Positions 34,747-46,795 are shown, numbered from the stretch's first letter. The stretch is 64,000 bases of DNA from Druceiella hillmani (GCA_039881145.1 JAYKKI010000074.1:5533001-5597000); one strand, 5' to 3'. Notes: generated by a model from the sequence alone, not told the origin. Numbers and translations are program-made.

Positions 34747-36169
34747 CGGGGTAATCACTTAAGAGAGGAGAGAAACGTCAACTTGACACAGATTCTAAGA
34801 ATTTCAAGCAGCAGCAGTGGTTTGTAAATTAGTTTATGTTTGGAAACGAAAGTGTACTGCAAAAGTTTTAATTTAGTACTTTCAGTATTTCATACTTCTC
34901 TGTTCGCTTCTAATCTGGTGGTTATATGAAGTCGGTTCGTTTTTTTGTATATGTGTTTTATTTATATTTCAGTGATATTACTTACTTCATTTTATTTTGA
35001 TTTTTAGATTTTTAAACTTTTCGGTTTGTTCTTCAATTATATATTCATATAAGAAAAATAAATTATAATAAAAATGTTATTTGAAGTTTACATTTATTAA
35101 TTTACAAATAAGAGAAAAAATAACTTGGAACGGAGACTTACAAGAAAAATGGTAATTTTAAAATACGAGAATCTCTGAAATGTGGGAGATAGAAAATCCC
35201 AGAGTTCTTGCACGTTGAATGGGATAATATAAATAATTATTAAATGAATAATTTAATAGGACATGTGATGTATAAAAGGAGTAAGAAAGAGATGGAAAGT
35301 ATATCTCTAGAGATAAGTGTACGGTAGAGTAAGTGTCAAACATTAAACGATGTAGCCTCAAAAAATGGAACAATGAAAGTGATAAATGAGAAAAAAGTTG
35401 AAGAAACATTAATTCCTAATATCTATTTTAAATATGTTCTTAAATACACCGATTATTTGATGTTTAAGTAATTTTATTATCAAGTAATCTTACTCTTTGT
35501 AACATAACGGTAATTCTATTTAGTAGAACTGTAAATTTAATGATTTATATATTGAAGACCTGGTATTAGAATCAGAAAATTTAAGAAAAAAAAGAAAAGA
35601 AACACCATTTCAAATTTATTTTTGAATAAAAAAGAAAACAACCTCAACTTTTTAATAGTAGTTTTGAAAATATTTTTTCAACATTGGAATTTGGGCGTTT
35701 AAAAAAAAGACCAAGGAGCTTTCGATGTTGTAACTCTGAAAAAATAAAGGTGTTTTTATAATCACCAAAATATTAAGAGTTTGGAGATTGTATATTATTT
35801 GTGGATATATATTTGACCTTTACTATACCAAAACTTTTCATCTCTTTAGGACTTCGTATCTCTCTTATAACCTTTACTATGACTTTTAAAAGTTGGATTT
35901 TTAGATGATCTGCAGGAATATAAATCGAATTTGCAATAATTAACCATCGTGAGAGAAACATAATCACCTTCTTAATTTCAGCATTCTCTTTTACTTTCAC
36001 TCGTTTTCAGATTAAATTATATCTATAATAGTGATAATCAGCCAATTCACACTTACGTCATGTTGCAGATATGCAATTCGCAAGATACCGAGTTCGCACT
36101 CAACAAGTACACCTATTCCCACATTCTCTAACTAAATATAAATTGGAACACGACAAATCTAAATCCAAC
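34743..36169. other. AT-rich desert, no gene seen
   Basis: Minus frames 35158-35409 (83 codons, Ser/Leu/Phe-rich) and 35773-36000 (75 codons, Lys/Ile-rich) show no domain. The plus strand at 35160-35400 has purine-rich 'gaga' texture. Confidence 0.45.
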
Positions 36170-36440
36170 TCAGTAATTCTAGACAACGAACAAGCACCAG
36201 CTCGCCGAAGGCCAAAGCGAAATTAATAATCTCCATTGCCGCTTAACCGGTTTATAATAAAATAATTAAACGTCGTCGTAGGTATTTTTGCCCGATTAAT
36301 TGTCGAGCAGAATGCGCATACAATTAGTCGGCGGCCCAGTCGGGCGGTAATTGCTTTGTTAACCTAAATAGCGCTTTAGAAACTGCTCGCAGATGGGCGG
36401 ATGTTTTATTGGATGCGAGCCATCGAGACCTTTTTAAAAA
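36170..36440. promoter_or_regulatory. GC island with Grainyhead-like and TAAT sites
   Basis: A dense motif cluster. AATTAATAATCTCCATTGCC is followed by AACCGGTT (36245-36252, the Grainyhead/CP2 palindrome). Next come AATAATTAAACG, CCGATTAATTGTCG near 36293, CAATTAGTCGGCGGCC near 36321, GGTAATTGCTTTGTTAACC near 36346 and TTTTATTGGATG near 36404. It is surrounded by AT-rich desert and lacks a frame. This is the texture of a conserved developmental enhancer, but conservation was not tested. Confidence 0.45.
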
Positions 36441-38050
36441 GAATATCTTTAGAAGCGGCCTACAAATGAAAATGCGATAGAGTAAATAGAGTGTGTAAAA
36501 TATGTATTAATCACGAAACGATACTGAAATTTATGAAATGTATGTAAGTTTGTGAAATTACAGTTAGTCTATTTATGAAGCTTCCCCGAACTATAGTCAT
36601 CCTTATTGCTCTCACAGGAAATAGTCTATGCAACATTATTCAATACATATCCGTTTTCTTTTTTGCTTATTTGTGGAAATTTAATTAATGTAATTATTAT
36701 TATTTAACAAAGTTTTAAGTTTAGGTTTCAGTATATATTTTTTATTAATTTTCCGCCGTAATTAATTAAAAGAAAGATAAAGCATATTTAAATCCATTTA
36801 TTATAAGGATGTATCTCATCACGTCTACGTTAGAGTGACCGTATTCATTTTTCAAATATAAAAACTTAAGTTATCTGTTTTATATCTCCACTAACATTAG
36901 GTTGCAAATGATTACGCTTACTTAGAACTTATTTCGATGGAATGCGTTAAACGATATTTTATTTTAGCTAATATCTAGTATAAATAATGAGTGCGTTGCA
37001 TAATAAATCTTAAAATCTCAATGAGATCATGGAAGATATACGATTTTAGTGTCTTTATGGATATAGATTGAATTTACTTCAATCACGTAATAAATCCGAT
37101 ACCAATTACTAACGGGATTATAATTGCATAAATAAATTTTGTGGTTTTCAGGAACAACTCGATAATGTTAACAATATTATTAAATATTTTAGTCTGTCAA
37201 TAGGAAGTGCTTTAGATTGAGTTTTCACACTCTTCAAAGATTTCATGGACTTAAGATTAAATTTTACTTCAATCTCAAATAATAATAATAGCGATTGCTT
37301 GATAAAAGATACAACGAAATTTTGAATTTTTCAGTTTTATTTAAACTTAAAATTATACAACACAAGGAATGAGTTTTAATTAGATTGAGTAACTGTGTAT
37401 ATAAGTGTATAGTTCTAATATATTATAAACACGAGGTACCAAGTCTTCATTACGCACTTACAATTTTGTTGTGAGTAATTGGAAGGGTTTGCTAATATTT
37501 TGACTAATAAAAACAAGCAAATTGGATGTAAATATTACATTTATAACTAGTAACATACTGCTGTTTATGTTATCTAGCCACACGTTGTGAAATGTCATAA
37601 GTGAACCATTATAATGGTACTCGGTTATAGCTTCTGAATTTAAAGCTTCTTGATAACTCTGATAACGGTACTCAGTTACTGTTTATCGATTTACTCCATT
37701 TATTTTCATAATTATGATATTTTGTTGACAGATGAAAGCGGCAAGCAACAAATTAACATCATTAATTATCATCCGATTACACTAATCGGATGATTTATAG
37801 TTAATTTTATGAAGCTTTAATCTTTTTCACATCTGAGTTATGTAATTCAATTCTTAAGTTCTCACAAGATTCTTAAGTTCCCAGTTAAATAAAATGTTAA
37901 TGAAACTTTCGTGCCCTCTCTACATGTGCATAAATGTGCTAGATAACGGATATTAAACGGTAATGTGAATTTAAATTACTTTCGTTTTTGAAGTAAGTTT
38001 CGTATCATTATTATTTTTAGACTTCCTTAATTTCCTTTTTTCCCTTAATT
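36441..38050. other. AT-rich desert, no gene seen
   Basis: Holds one small perfect hairpin (37768-37794). The word ATTATTTTTAGACTTCC occurs near 38010 and again near 38048. No frame over 60 codons. Confidence 0.45.
37768..37794. repeat. 12 bp perfect hairpin
   Basis: ATCATCCGATTA and TAATCGGATGAT separated by CAC. Confidence 0.75.
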
Positions 38051-38140
38051 ATTTTTAGACTTCCGTTATGAAACAAAAAACCCTATAAGAGGATTTCGTC
38101 GTATTTGTTTGTCAATACGTTCATTTGCATTTTATTTTGA
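38051..38140 (-). repeat. Repeat-family end, minus strand relic
   Basis: On the minus strand 'tgacaaacaaatacgac', 'gaaatcctcttatagggt', 'tttttgtttcataacgg', 'aagtctaaa' follows the lepidopteran repeat end 'gacgaaat-cctataagggttccg...tacggaaccctaaaaa', diverged. The terminus is near 38053. Confidence 0.45.
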
Positions 38141-38449
38141 AAGTAGATACTTCATATTGTCATGTTACATATGCTTCTTGAGATTGTAATGAATACTAGT
38201 GGTCGCCCAGTCGAAATTCGACTATAACTCATTAAATTTTTAAGTTTGAACGTTGTTGAGGTTCTTTTGTAAAATAGCTAATTATTAACGATAGATAATT
38301 ATTAGCGTGTGTCCTGTTTGCCCTAATTCCCTGCAATGCCTATAAAAATTAAAACTTAATGTTAGTAAGAGTTAAAAAAAAAAACGTAAAAACTTTAACT
38401 ATGCCAAGTCTCATACTCTTCGGTGCGCGCAATCTATAAAAAATATAAA

Positions 38450-38451
<2 letters not shown>
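38141..38451. other. AT-rich stretch, no gene seen
   Basis: Leads into a TA tract. Contains 'gataattattaacgatagataattatta', a small local duplication near 38278. Confidence 0.45.
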
Positions 38452-38504
<53 letters not shown>

Positions 38505-38506
38505 GT
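38452..38506. repeat. (TA)n microsatellite
   Basis: About 55 bases of TA with a CA interruption near 38491. Confidence 0.95.
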
Positions 38507-39119
38507 AGCACAATTAATTTCTTTTTATCATATACCTATCTCACCATACATGTAAAGCAGACAAGATTCATTTTTTCGTGCATCATAATTGAATAGATCA
38601 TTCAAAATAAAATTGTGGTAACTTTTGAAATTTCAATCAATATTGATTCGGTTACTTTGCATCGACAATCTCAAAAGAAATAGACAACTACGGAACCTTA
38701 GTGTGTAAATGTTGCAACCTGCTTTTTTCAGGGAAATACGCATGGAAAATAGAATAATATCAACTCACTTTAATGCCACATTTTCTACCAATGTTGACTG
38801 ACTGCCACCGCCATATTTTAGTGTTATTATTATAAATATGAGAAGAAAAAGTTTACTTTTAATTCGTAAGCGTAAATATTACTCCATATTAAATAAATAT
38901 TTTTTTTTAATTTGATGTCATCAATAATATACTGAATTTTTCTACTAGTTATATTTCATAAAAAAAATACCAATTTTTTCGTAAAGACAGACTTAACAAA
39001 AAAATTTATTACACTTAATTAGACGGCGATTGACAGGTCTATTTAATATAGCTTACAGTTTATCTAGTTATTATAATCAATGACAATTAGTCAAATAGCT
39101 TATTTAATAAAAATAGCTG
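38507..39119. other. AT-rich stretch, no gene seen
   Basis: No frame or repeat recognised. Confidence 0.5.
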
Positions 39120-39425
39120 CAAAGTGTGCTTTTGGTCCGTGGCAGATCCGATCGGGTAAAACTTCTATATAGATCGTCTATTGGCGCGGCCGAGAATGAA
39201 AGTAGAATTGTGTCGGGCCACGTTGTCTCGTTATTCAATTAGCGGCCCGGCGGCCTTGTGATTGATCGACCTACTCTATTATTTATTAACTTGCAAATTA
39301 ATTAATTAACGGATAATGTTTAATTAATAACGTGACTTTGAACTATCGATCGGAGATAATGCCACGGCTGTTTGGCGGTCTGTGCGTGCTTGAATTCAGG
39401 GGGAACGTTTGCGAGTTGTATTAAA
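39120..39425. promoter_or_regulatory. GC island with Exd-Hox and TAAT clusters
   Basis: The strongest motif cluster I see. TTATTCAATTAGCGGCC near 39231 is followed by TGATTGAT (39259-39266, Exd/Pbx-Hox core) and TATTTATTAAC. Next come AAATTAATTAATTAACGG near 39294, TTTAATTAATAACG near 39319 and ACTATCGATCGG, between two GC-rich shoulders ('gcggcccggcggcc' and 'ccacggctgtttggcgg'). No frame. Candidate homeodomain-controlled enhancer. Confidence 0.45.
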
Positions 39426-40131
39426 TGTTAAAAGCAGCCCTCATAGTCGATTTGTCATTTCATAATATAACATTTCAATTAATCCTGATATGCTGTCAAA
39501 AATATTAACACTGTGTTTTAAAAACATGAATTTAAAAAAAATGTAATATGAAATAATTTTATTCACTTTAAAAGTTGGAATAGCTTCATATGTTAATTTG
39601 AACAGTTTAAAAAGACGAAAGAGAGTTCATATAATCCATTCTAACTGAGAATTTTGATGTGAACTCGTTTGTTAAAGTCTCCGTCAGATTAGGAAGCAAA
39701 CCATGAAGACTCGACATAACTAACATAAGTTATATATACCAGTAACACAATTCGGAAAATAATGTTGTTTTTGTATCCTATTTACACATAAAAAAATAAT
39801 AATATAATTAATTATTAGTTTCCATATTTTTCAGCCCAGGTTCGATACAAAATGTTAAATAAATGAACAGAAAACCTTTCAACAGATATTGGTACGTGTA
39901 TAATTAAATAAAAAATGGAGGAAATGTTTATATAACAAGGGCAAACACAATATATATTATTTTATAAGTCATAATTACTAAATGAAATTACACTTTGAGA
40001 TGTCGGAAGTGCTCACTGTGAATAATGGAAAGCTGTTTTTAAAATATAAATATCTTGGAGTTATCATTTCTATAAAAGTAGAAAACAATCATAGTTGTTT
40101 TTGCACCCGCCCTCTTAAACACTGTTAACGG
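39426..40131. other. AT-rich stretch, no gene seen
   Basis: No frame over 60 codons and no recognised repeat. Confidence 0.5.
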
Positions 40132-40298
40132 ATTTTGACCTTAGGACATGCGCATCACGATAAATATTCAATAGGAACTTGTTAATCGGGAAATAAAATA
40201 CACCGGTTATATTTACCGTAAGATTTAAGTACTTTTTTACGACATCGTCCATAACGGACTGTGCTGTACTTTAAAAAAAAATATTCCTTTTTCCTGTC
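40132..40298 (+). repeat. Direct repeat E1
   Basis: 'atgcgcatcacgataaatat', 'ggaaataaaatacaccggtt', 'taagatttaagtactttttt', 'acgacatcgtccat', 'gtactttaaaaaaaaatatt' recur in order at 40972-41169. The pair brackets about 670 bases including a 74 bp tandem array. It could be the terminal direct repeats of a small retroelement or a dispersed repeat pair. Confidence 0.75.
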
Positions 40299-40539
40299 TT
40301 CCTTAGTATTTTCTTCCGTAATAGAATAATAAACATTTATAATTTCGTCACATCCGTCCTTTCATCCGTTTGTTACAGCGTCATAGTTTCTAACATTTTT
40401 AATCTATCTAATTAAAATATTGTATTTTTTATCAGACAAGGTCATACTAATTACGGTTTGCTTTCGTAACGACGAAAATGAACGGAGTAACGGAATTTCA
40501 TCTCACAGCATTCGGCTCTATACAAACAATTCACTGTTA

Positions 40540-40750
40540 AAAATCTCTAAATTTCACTTGAAAGAATAAACTTTTCAATTTTCATTGCTAAATAATTAAA
40601 AAAAATCACCGTTTAATACCTTTAAATTTCATTTGAAAGAATAAACTTCTAAATTTTCATTACTAAATAATAAAAAAAATTACCGTTCAAAATCTCTAGA
40701 TTTCCTTGTTAAAATAAACTTTTCAATTTTTATTAAAACTCGTTAAGTTA
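40540..40750 (+). repeat. 74 bp tandem repeat, about 2.8 copies
   Basis: Successive units start near 40548, 40622 and 40696 (period 74). Each has '(a/g)atttcacttgaaagaata', 'aactt.tcaattttcatt..' and 'aaataataaaaaaaatta', then 'ccgtt'. The last unit is partial. Confidence 0.75.
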
Positions 40751-40971
40751 CTGAGAATTTATAATACATCGTGATAGAATTTAAATTTTCTTTCGTACGT
40801 AGAATTAGAAACGAATTTGTGCAACAAACATGGAAAATTAAAAAAATTGCAAACAAGACAGAATGGACTTTAAATGAATATTAACTCGGAAAGATAGGTA
40901 AGAAATTATATGAAGCTGCCACACGAGTTGAAAATGAAATTTTGTGAAGTGTTTCGGCTCACCTGTCCAAA

Positions 40972-41169
40972 TTTTAAGGATATGCGCGTAACGATAAATA
41001 TTCAAAAGAAATTTGTCAATAAGGAAATAAAATTTGGCCGGTTATATTTACAGTAAGATTTAAGTACTTTTTACGATATCGTCCATGATCCAACGGATAG
41101 TCCGTTGGATCATGGACGACATCGTGTACTTTAAAAAAAATTGATGTACTTTAAAAAAAATATTCCTTT
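40972..41169 (+). repeat. Direct repeat E2 with hairpin insert
   Basis: Second copy of 40132-40298. It contains an additional inverted duplication (41073-41125) absent from E1, and 'gtactttaaaaaaaa' is duplicated near its end. Confidence 0.75.
41073..41125. repeat. Near-perfect 25 bp hairpin, 3-base spacer
   Basis: Arms 41073-41097 and 41101-41125 pair at 24 of 25 positions (core GTCCATGATCCAACGGA), spacer TAG. The sister copy E1 has 'acgacatcgtccataacgga' at this place with no inverted partner. Confidence 0.85.
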
Positions 41170-41184
41170 TTTCTTTCTCGCCGC

Positions 41185-41290
41185 TTTACCCAATGAGTCA
41201 TTGGCGCAGCGGTAAGTCACTGCATTATGTACAGAAGTCTAAATTCAAAACGTTTTTTCTGCTTTGATTTTATTTTTAGGAAGTATTATT
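41185..41290 (+). repeat. tRNA-derived SINE head
   Basis: TTGGCGCAGCGGTAAGTCAC matches the RNA polymerase III A box (TRGCNNAGYNGG) in a tRNA-like head near 41205. It is followed about 40 bases on by a degraded B box ('gtctaaattcaaaacg'). The sequence continues into AT-rich DNA. Too decayed to name the family; it abuts the end of repeat E2. Confidence 0.5.
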
Positions 41291-41553
41291 TATTTATTTG
41301 TTGAATTCTAATTAAAAACGCTTTTTTACTATACATTTTTTTACAAAAATTACATAATCTTATGTCAGTACTTATATGTCTTATGTGCATACATACCTAG
41401 ATATGATTTAATGCAAAAAAAATGTATTGTCGTATTTTTAAGCCATTTTTTCATGAAAATATTATTTTTTAATATAATATACAATATTACAATATACTTA
41501 TTTATTATGTGGTGTATTTTGCACGTAATTGTGAAAAAATAAAAAAAATTAAT

Positions 41554-41556
<3 letters not shown>
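41291..41556. other. AT-rich stretch
   Basis: No frame or recognised repeat; may include the SINE tail. Confidence 0.4.

Positions 41557-41591
<35 letters not shown>
41557..41591. repeat. (TA)n microsatellite, left flank of element
   Basis: About 35 bases of TA that directly adjoin the ACAGT terminus of the element at 41592. Confidence 0.9.
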
Positions 41592-41592
<1 letters not shown>

Positions 41593-42882
41593 CAGTGTAT
41601 AAAGTAAGGAAACTTCGGGACTTTAATCCGTAATAGTGCATCATTGGTAGATTACAATACACCTATTTTTTTTAAATCATACCACTTTTTTTTTTAAATT
41701 TTGTTATATTATGTCTTATTTTCTAGTCATGTCTTATATTTTGACAAACGTAAAAAATGTGGCAATATTGCATGATTACTCTTCTTAGTGATCGATAGTG
41801 AGTTTCACTTGTCTAACTATCCCTTTCATTTGCATAGTTTTACATAAGAAGGATAAAAAAAGAAAATGTTATCAGAACTAATTTCAAGGCCAATTTGTTT
41901 ATGTCTCGTAAATCAAAATTATTGCCATTTAAAAATCTCTAACATCCATTCATTATTCCCTCAAATACTAAAAATTATAAAAAATATTATTACCTACTTT
42001 TAAAATAAACTTGTAGGAATACGATATTATTCCAGTTGTCGTGTAGATAAATTATTCTTCGCTTCTAGTTAATATAATAATTTTAATTCTATTTACTTAT
42101 TTCAAATTCAATCTTTATGGGTTATTTATTATTTAATATAGCAACACTCACACATTACTTCCGGTTAGAATATTTTTGAAAGTTTAATTTTGACATAACA
42201 GCTGATTGGTTTAATGCACGTAGCTGGTTTCTGTTAAAGGTTTTGTTATTTGTGATATCGAGTGAGTGGAATCACGAATATCTCCTTTTTTAGTGCTAGT
42301 AGAACACGGATATTGTCGGACAACGAAGTCTAGTCATTATCAGTTCAATACAGGATAATAAGTTCATCATTTCAGTGATATCAGGTGATACTTCTTCAAC
42401 AATATCGATAAATATGGAATATAATATGTTACCTCATTTTAGAAGGGAGCAAAATTAGAATAGCAGACGCACAGCGTAGATAATTTAGGTCAAAATTATT
42501 GTCGTCGGTTGCGAAAGTGCGGTGAGTACATACCGGGAAGACACATAACACGGGAAATATACATAACACCGATCATAAAGTTTAGGTAAATATAAATACA
42601 TTCTAAAACAAAATAATTTGTATTTAAATTACTTTGTGTTTACTAGTTTTTTGAAACGGAAAAGTGACATTTCATTTTGACACTTGACAGTTTGCAAAGT
42701 GTGCAATAGGCGTGCCAGGCTGCCACACTGACATTTAGTGTAAATGTGTAATTAAACAATTATGATTTAATACAAAATGTAAACTTTAATTATTTTATAA
42801 CCTAGGCGACTAATTTAAAAAAAATAACGTCTTGATTAATTGGACAAGTGTTTGAAGTGATGTAGTTTCCTTAATTTACATA

Positions 42883-42886
<4 letters not shown>
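41592..42886. mobile_element. Non-autonomous Tc1/mariner-type element, 1.3 kb
   Basis: The ends are inverted: ACAGTGTATAAAGTAAGG.. at 41592-41614 and, on the other strand, ACAGTATGTAAATTAAGG.. at 42886-42864, matching at 20 of 23 positions. Both ends abut (TA)n tracts, as expected for a transposon that targets TA, and CAGT is the usual Tc1/mariner terminus. The length of about 1295 bp is that of an autonomous mariner. However, I find no transposase motifs (no HTH, WVPHEL-like, DD34D/E or similar), and all frames are short. The right half (42170-42800) instead carries promoter-like DNA, including CAACTCAC/TTCCGG, ATTTTGACA words and a splice-donor-like GGTGAGTA at 42521. So the element is non-autonomous, possibly carrying captured host DNA. 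Confidence 0.6.
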
Positions 42887-42957
<71 letters not shown>

Positions 42958-42961
42958 TATA
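42887..42961. repeat. (TA)n microsatellite, right flank of element
   Basis: About 75 bases of TA directly adjoining the right inverted terminus. Confidence 0.95.
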
Positions 42962-43119
42962 AATTTAAACTATATGAAAGATCTGCTTTATCGAATCTCT
43001 TAAAATCAATCTGATTAGATGAAGAAAGTGATCAATAAAATAATCATGTAACATAGGAATAAGATACCTATTCTAACGCAGATAGGTAAAAAATAAAGTA
43101 ATAATAGGTACTAGTTCAC

Positions 43120-43425
43120 ATATACCCAAAATTGGTGGATTGACGCCACCACTAGCACGCGCCACGATCGCCCCTCAATCGGCCTCCTAAATCATTTTGT
43201 AGCGCCCCGATAGAGGCATTAGTGCTTTTTAATTTAGAGCCTCTAATTGGTTTTTCACCTCGCCCGCCCTGCCGACCCATTCATATGTTATTATTATACC
43301 AACGGTGGAGCCCTTTCCTACCTATTGTTCGTTATTTTCAATTAATTTCGCATTTTGTTCGCGTGTGTGCGGGGACCTGGCTGTGTGGGTGGGGTTAATG
43401 TATTAGGGCTATTAAATTATTTTTA
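43120..43425. promoter_or_regulatory. GC island with homeodomain and E-box motifs
   Basis: Contains GCACGCGCCACGATCGCCCC, TTTTTAATTTAGAGCC and CTAATTGG (43243-43250). Also CATATG (43282-43287), CCTATTGTTCG (Sox-like) near 43321, TTTCAATTAATTTCGC near 43337 and GGGGTTAATGTATTAGGG. No frame over 60 codons. Candidate enhancer by composition and motif density. Confidence 0.4.
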
Positions 43426-44635
43426 CGAGACGCATATGAATTTCGAAGAGAATTTTTACGGATAAATGGTGTTGTTACATAGTTTGAGGTTTATAAAGCT
43501 GATTATGGATTTGATTGACGTTATAGTATAGTCGGTTATATAGGACTAATTTTTTAAAAAATTATTCCTAAGTTTTAAATTGCAAATGGTTTGAACTGTA
43601 CTTGTATTGAACGTATTTTAATAATGTAATATAATATTCCTGTCCAACGACTGACAATAAAAATTGGTATTTTCGAAAAATGTCATAACTTTTTATACTT
43701 AAAATTCTTCATTAAAAACTGCGAAGAGACTCTATGTAAATTTAATGCTGTCAATAAATTGTAATTCTAAAAAAAAAACGATTAAGCCGTAGTTGTCTAT
43801 ATCATCTAAAACTATTGACGCAAGTTATCTGAAATAAGTTTACTTAAAAGTTCTAACCAAATTACATAATTTTTGAGGAGAAATTTAAAGATTTTTTATG
43901 ATGAGCTTTTTTAGATAGAGTACGAACTGAATACCGTGAAACGAAATTATGTGACGCCCAACATCCGTTTACGTTGGGACAATTAATACGATAAATAATT
44001 TTATTCGATTATAGTACAATATTTTAGATTAAAATGCTTTGTATTTCTAGAGTAACATACTAAACCATATTATATTTATGTCTTTGTTATCAATATCGGA
44101 ACTTTTTATATACGGAGAGTGTAAATATATTCAACCAACGACATGAAAAGTCGTAACAGAAATAAGGCATCGGTAGTGAAGTGCCTCTTCACAGTTGAAC
44201 ATTAGTCCCTAAATTTTTCAAATAATGTGTAACTTTATGTTTGTTAAGTTAAACACTTGCGTTTTTTTATATAAAACCTAGGCCGTGTGGTATTTTTGTG
44301 AAGATATTTAAGTTTATACAATCAAAATTATTTTCACAATTAATAAAAACAAAGCCAATAGCCGCGAGTGACGATCGGAAAGGATTTCATAGATTTTAGA
44401 ATACTTATTTTTTACATTATTAAGAGAAAAATAGTAATGCGAAACAATATATTAGGGACAAATATTTTGCATTTAAGTTATCCAAAAATTTCCTTATGGG
44501 TTTACATTTTTTACTTCTCAATTCGACTTTTAGCGAAAACGAAGTTTTTTAAAAAATTAAGATTTTATTTGATTGTATAAATAATACAGCACCATCTTTT
44601 ATATAAACACAATCACCTTGAACTAAGTAATCTAC

Positions 44636-44638
<3 letters not shown>
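43426..44638. other. AT-rich desert, no gene seen
   Basis: A 70-codon frame at 44368-44580 is Phe/Ile/Lys-rich and unrecognised. Nothing else. Confidence 0.45.
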
Positions 44639-44731
<93 letters not shown>

Positions 44732-44732
44732 A

Positions 44733-44801
<69 letters not shown>

Positions 44802-44802
44802 C
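44639..44802. repeat. (TA)n microsatellite
   Basis: About 164 bases of TA with regular TTTATA/GTAAATA interruptions roughly every 30-40 bases. The frame through it is Tyr-Ile. Confidence 0.95.
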
Positions 44803-45049
44803 AGCGTGGCTACGCTATAGGAGAAGAAATAAAAATTATTTAATTGACCAGATTATCATTAGTGCACTAAAATATTAGAATGCATTAAACTATAGAATCA
44901 AATGTATTATTTTTTAAATAAATATGAAAATGAAATGAAGTTACATAAAGATACCGTAAGTGTCACGGACAAGAACTGATAGTTTTTTTAAATAATTTAG
45001 TACTATTTTTAAAGTATCATTTGTGTACTCCGGTCGTAAGATGATTTTT

Positions 45050-45695
<646 letters not shown>

Positions 45696-46019
45696 TTTAA
45701 AATTTGCCTTTCTTAATTTTTTATAAAGTCCTTAATTAAGTTGCGAAATAGACAAAAAGTAATCTCAATGAAATAGAATATTGAATAATTTATATTTTTT
45801 GTTCGTATTACTGTACAAATATATACTGTACTATACGACTATATGTCTTGTAGATGAGTCGTGTGAGTTTAATAAATCTGGCTGACCCAACAGAGTGATT
45901 TTACTGCATATTTCTTAATTTCACAGCTTTTCTCAAATCTTATTTGAAAATTTAATTTTGATATTAAGAACACTTTTTCAACCTTTTAGTTTACGAAAAC
46001 TATCGAATAACTGTTGTCT
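45696..46019. other. AT-rich stretch, no gene seen
   Basis: No frame or repeat recognised. Confidence 0.5.
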
Positions 46020-46220
46020 CTCGATAGGTTCCATAGTTCGGCGGCGAAAGACGCCTCGGGGGTAACCGCGATGCTTCGTGAAATAAAATATTAATTGATT
46101 TCCCATGTAACGACAAATGGATGGCTCGACGCTTCGCAACTATTGGCATTACGTTCGCATCGGAGCGAGTGAAAGACGCGATGTTGCTACCTACCCCGTG
46201 TCGTTAATATATTTGCTCGT
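46020..46220. promoter_or_regulatory. GC-enriched island, candidate regulatory
   Basis: Contains GGCGGCGAAAGACGCCTCGG, GTAACCGCGATGC, TATTAATTGATTTCCC near 46088 and TGTCGTTAATATATTTG. Unlike the AT-rich flanks it has many CpGs. No frame. Confidence 0.3.
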
Positions 46221-46554
46221 AGTGAATATTGATTTCATTATTTGAGTTTTATTTATATAATAGTAATAGAGATAACTGAAATAATTAATTATAAATTTTG
46301 TTTGTATAATATCCAATTATATTTAAACGAATTTTTTAACTTTTGTTTTATTTAAATTTCACTGAAAATGTGCCATTAGATTCTAAAGTGATTTTATGAC
46401 TTTTAGTTTATTCTACTGTTTACTGGTAATTAAAAAAATCAGATTGTATTCTACGTATTGTTTCGTTGAGATTTGATATTTAGTTAAACAATATGAAACA
46501 TTTGTTCATGATCAGATGTATTTTGTATTTAAACAAAAACATAATATGGGCGTG

Positions 46555-46795
46555 TTCGTTCGCGATAGTGTGTATGTACGTGCGTGAGCATGGTACCTGC
46601 TCACTGGTCATACACGTACGAGCTATGCTCATGTACGCAAATGAATGTGCGTGAACGCTGCGTGTACGCGCGAGGGTGTGCATGGGCGTTCATGTATACA
46701 TATATTTGTGTGCATGTGCGTGCATGTGTGCGCGTGTACGTTTGTATGCGTGTAAGTGTATGCGTATACGTGTGTATGCCTATGTATACCTATTA
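46555..46795. repeat. GT/GC alternating purine-pyrimidine tract
   Basis: About 240 bases dominated by GTGCGTG, GTATGCG, GTGTACG and CATGTGCGTGCATG words. The pattern is cryptically repetitive but not a clean tandem array. Such alternating sequence favours Z-DNA. The frames here (46480-46897, both strands) are translations of this low-complexity DNA. Confidence 0.75.

Noticed and set aside
35158..35409. LINE reverse transcriptase fragment on the plus strand
   Set aside because: 'ggacatgtgatgtataaaagg' weakly recalls a 'GHVMR' motif, but no further RT motifs follow in frame.
40132..41169. LTR retrotransposon bounded by E1 and E2
   Set aside because: No TG..CA ends, primer-binding site, polypurine tract or gag/pol coding is visible. 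The interior is a 74 bp tandem array.
42414..42460. Coding start ATGGAATATAATATG inside the mariner-ended element
   Set aside because: The frame stops after about 14 codons. It is at best a short upstream frame in a promoter-like region.
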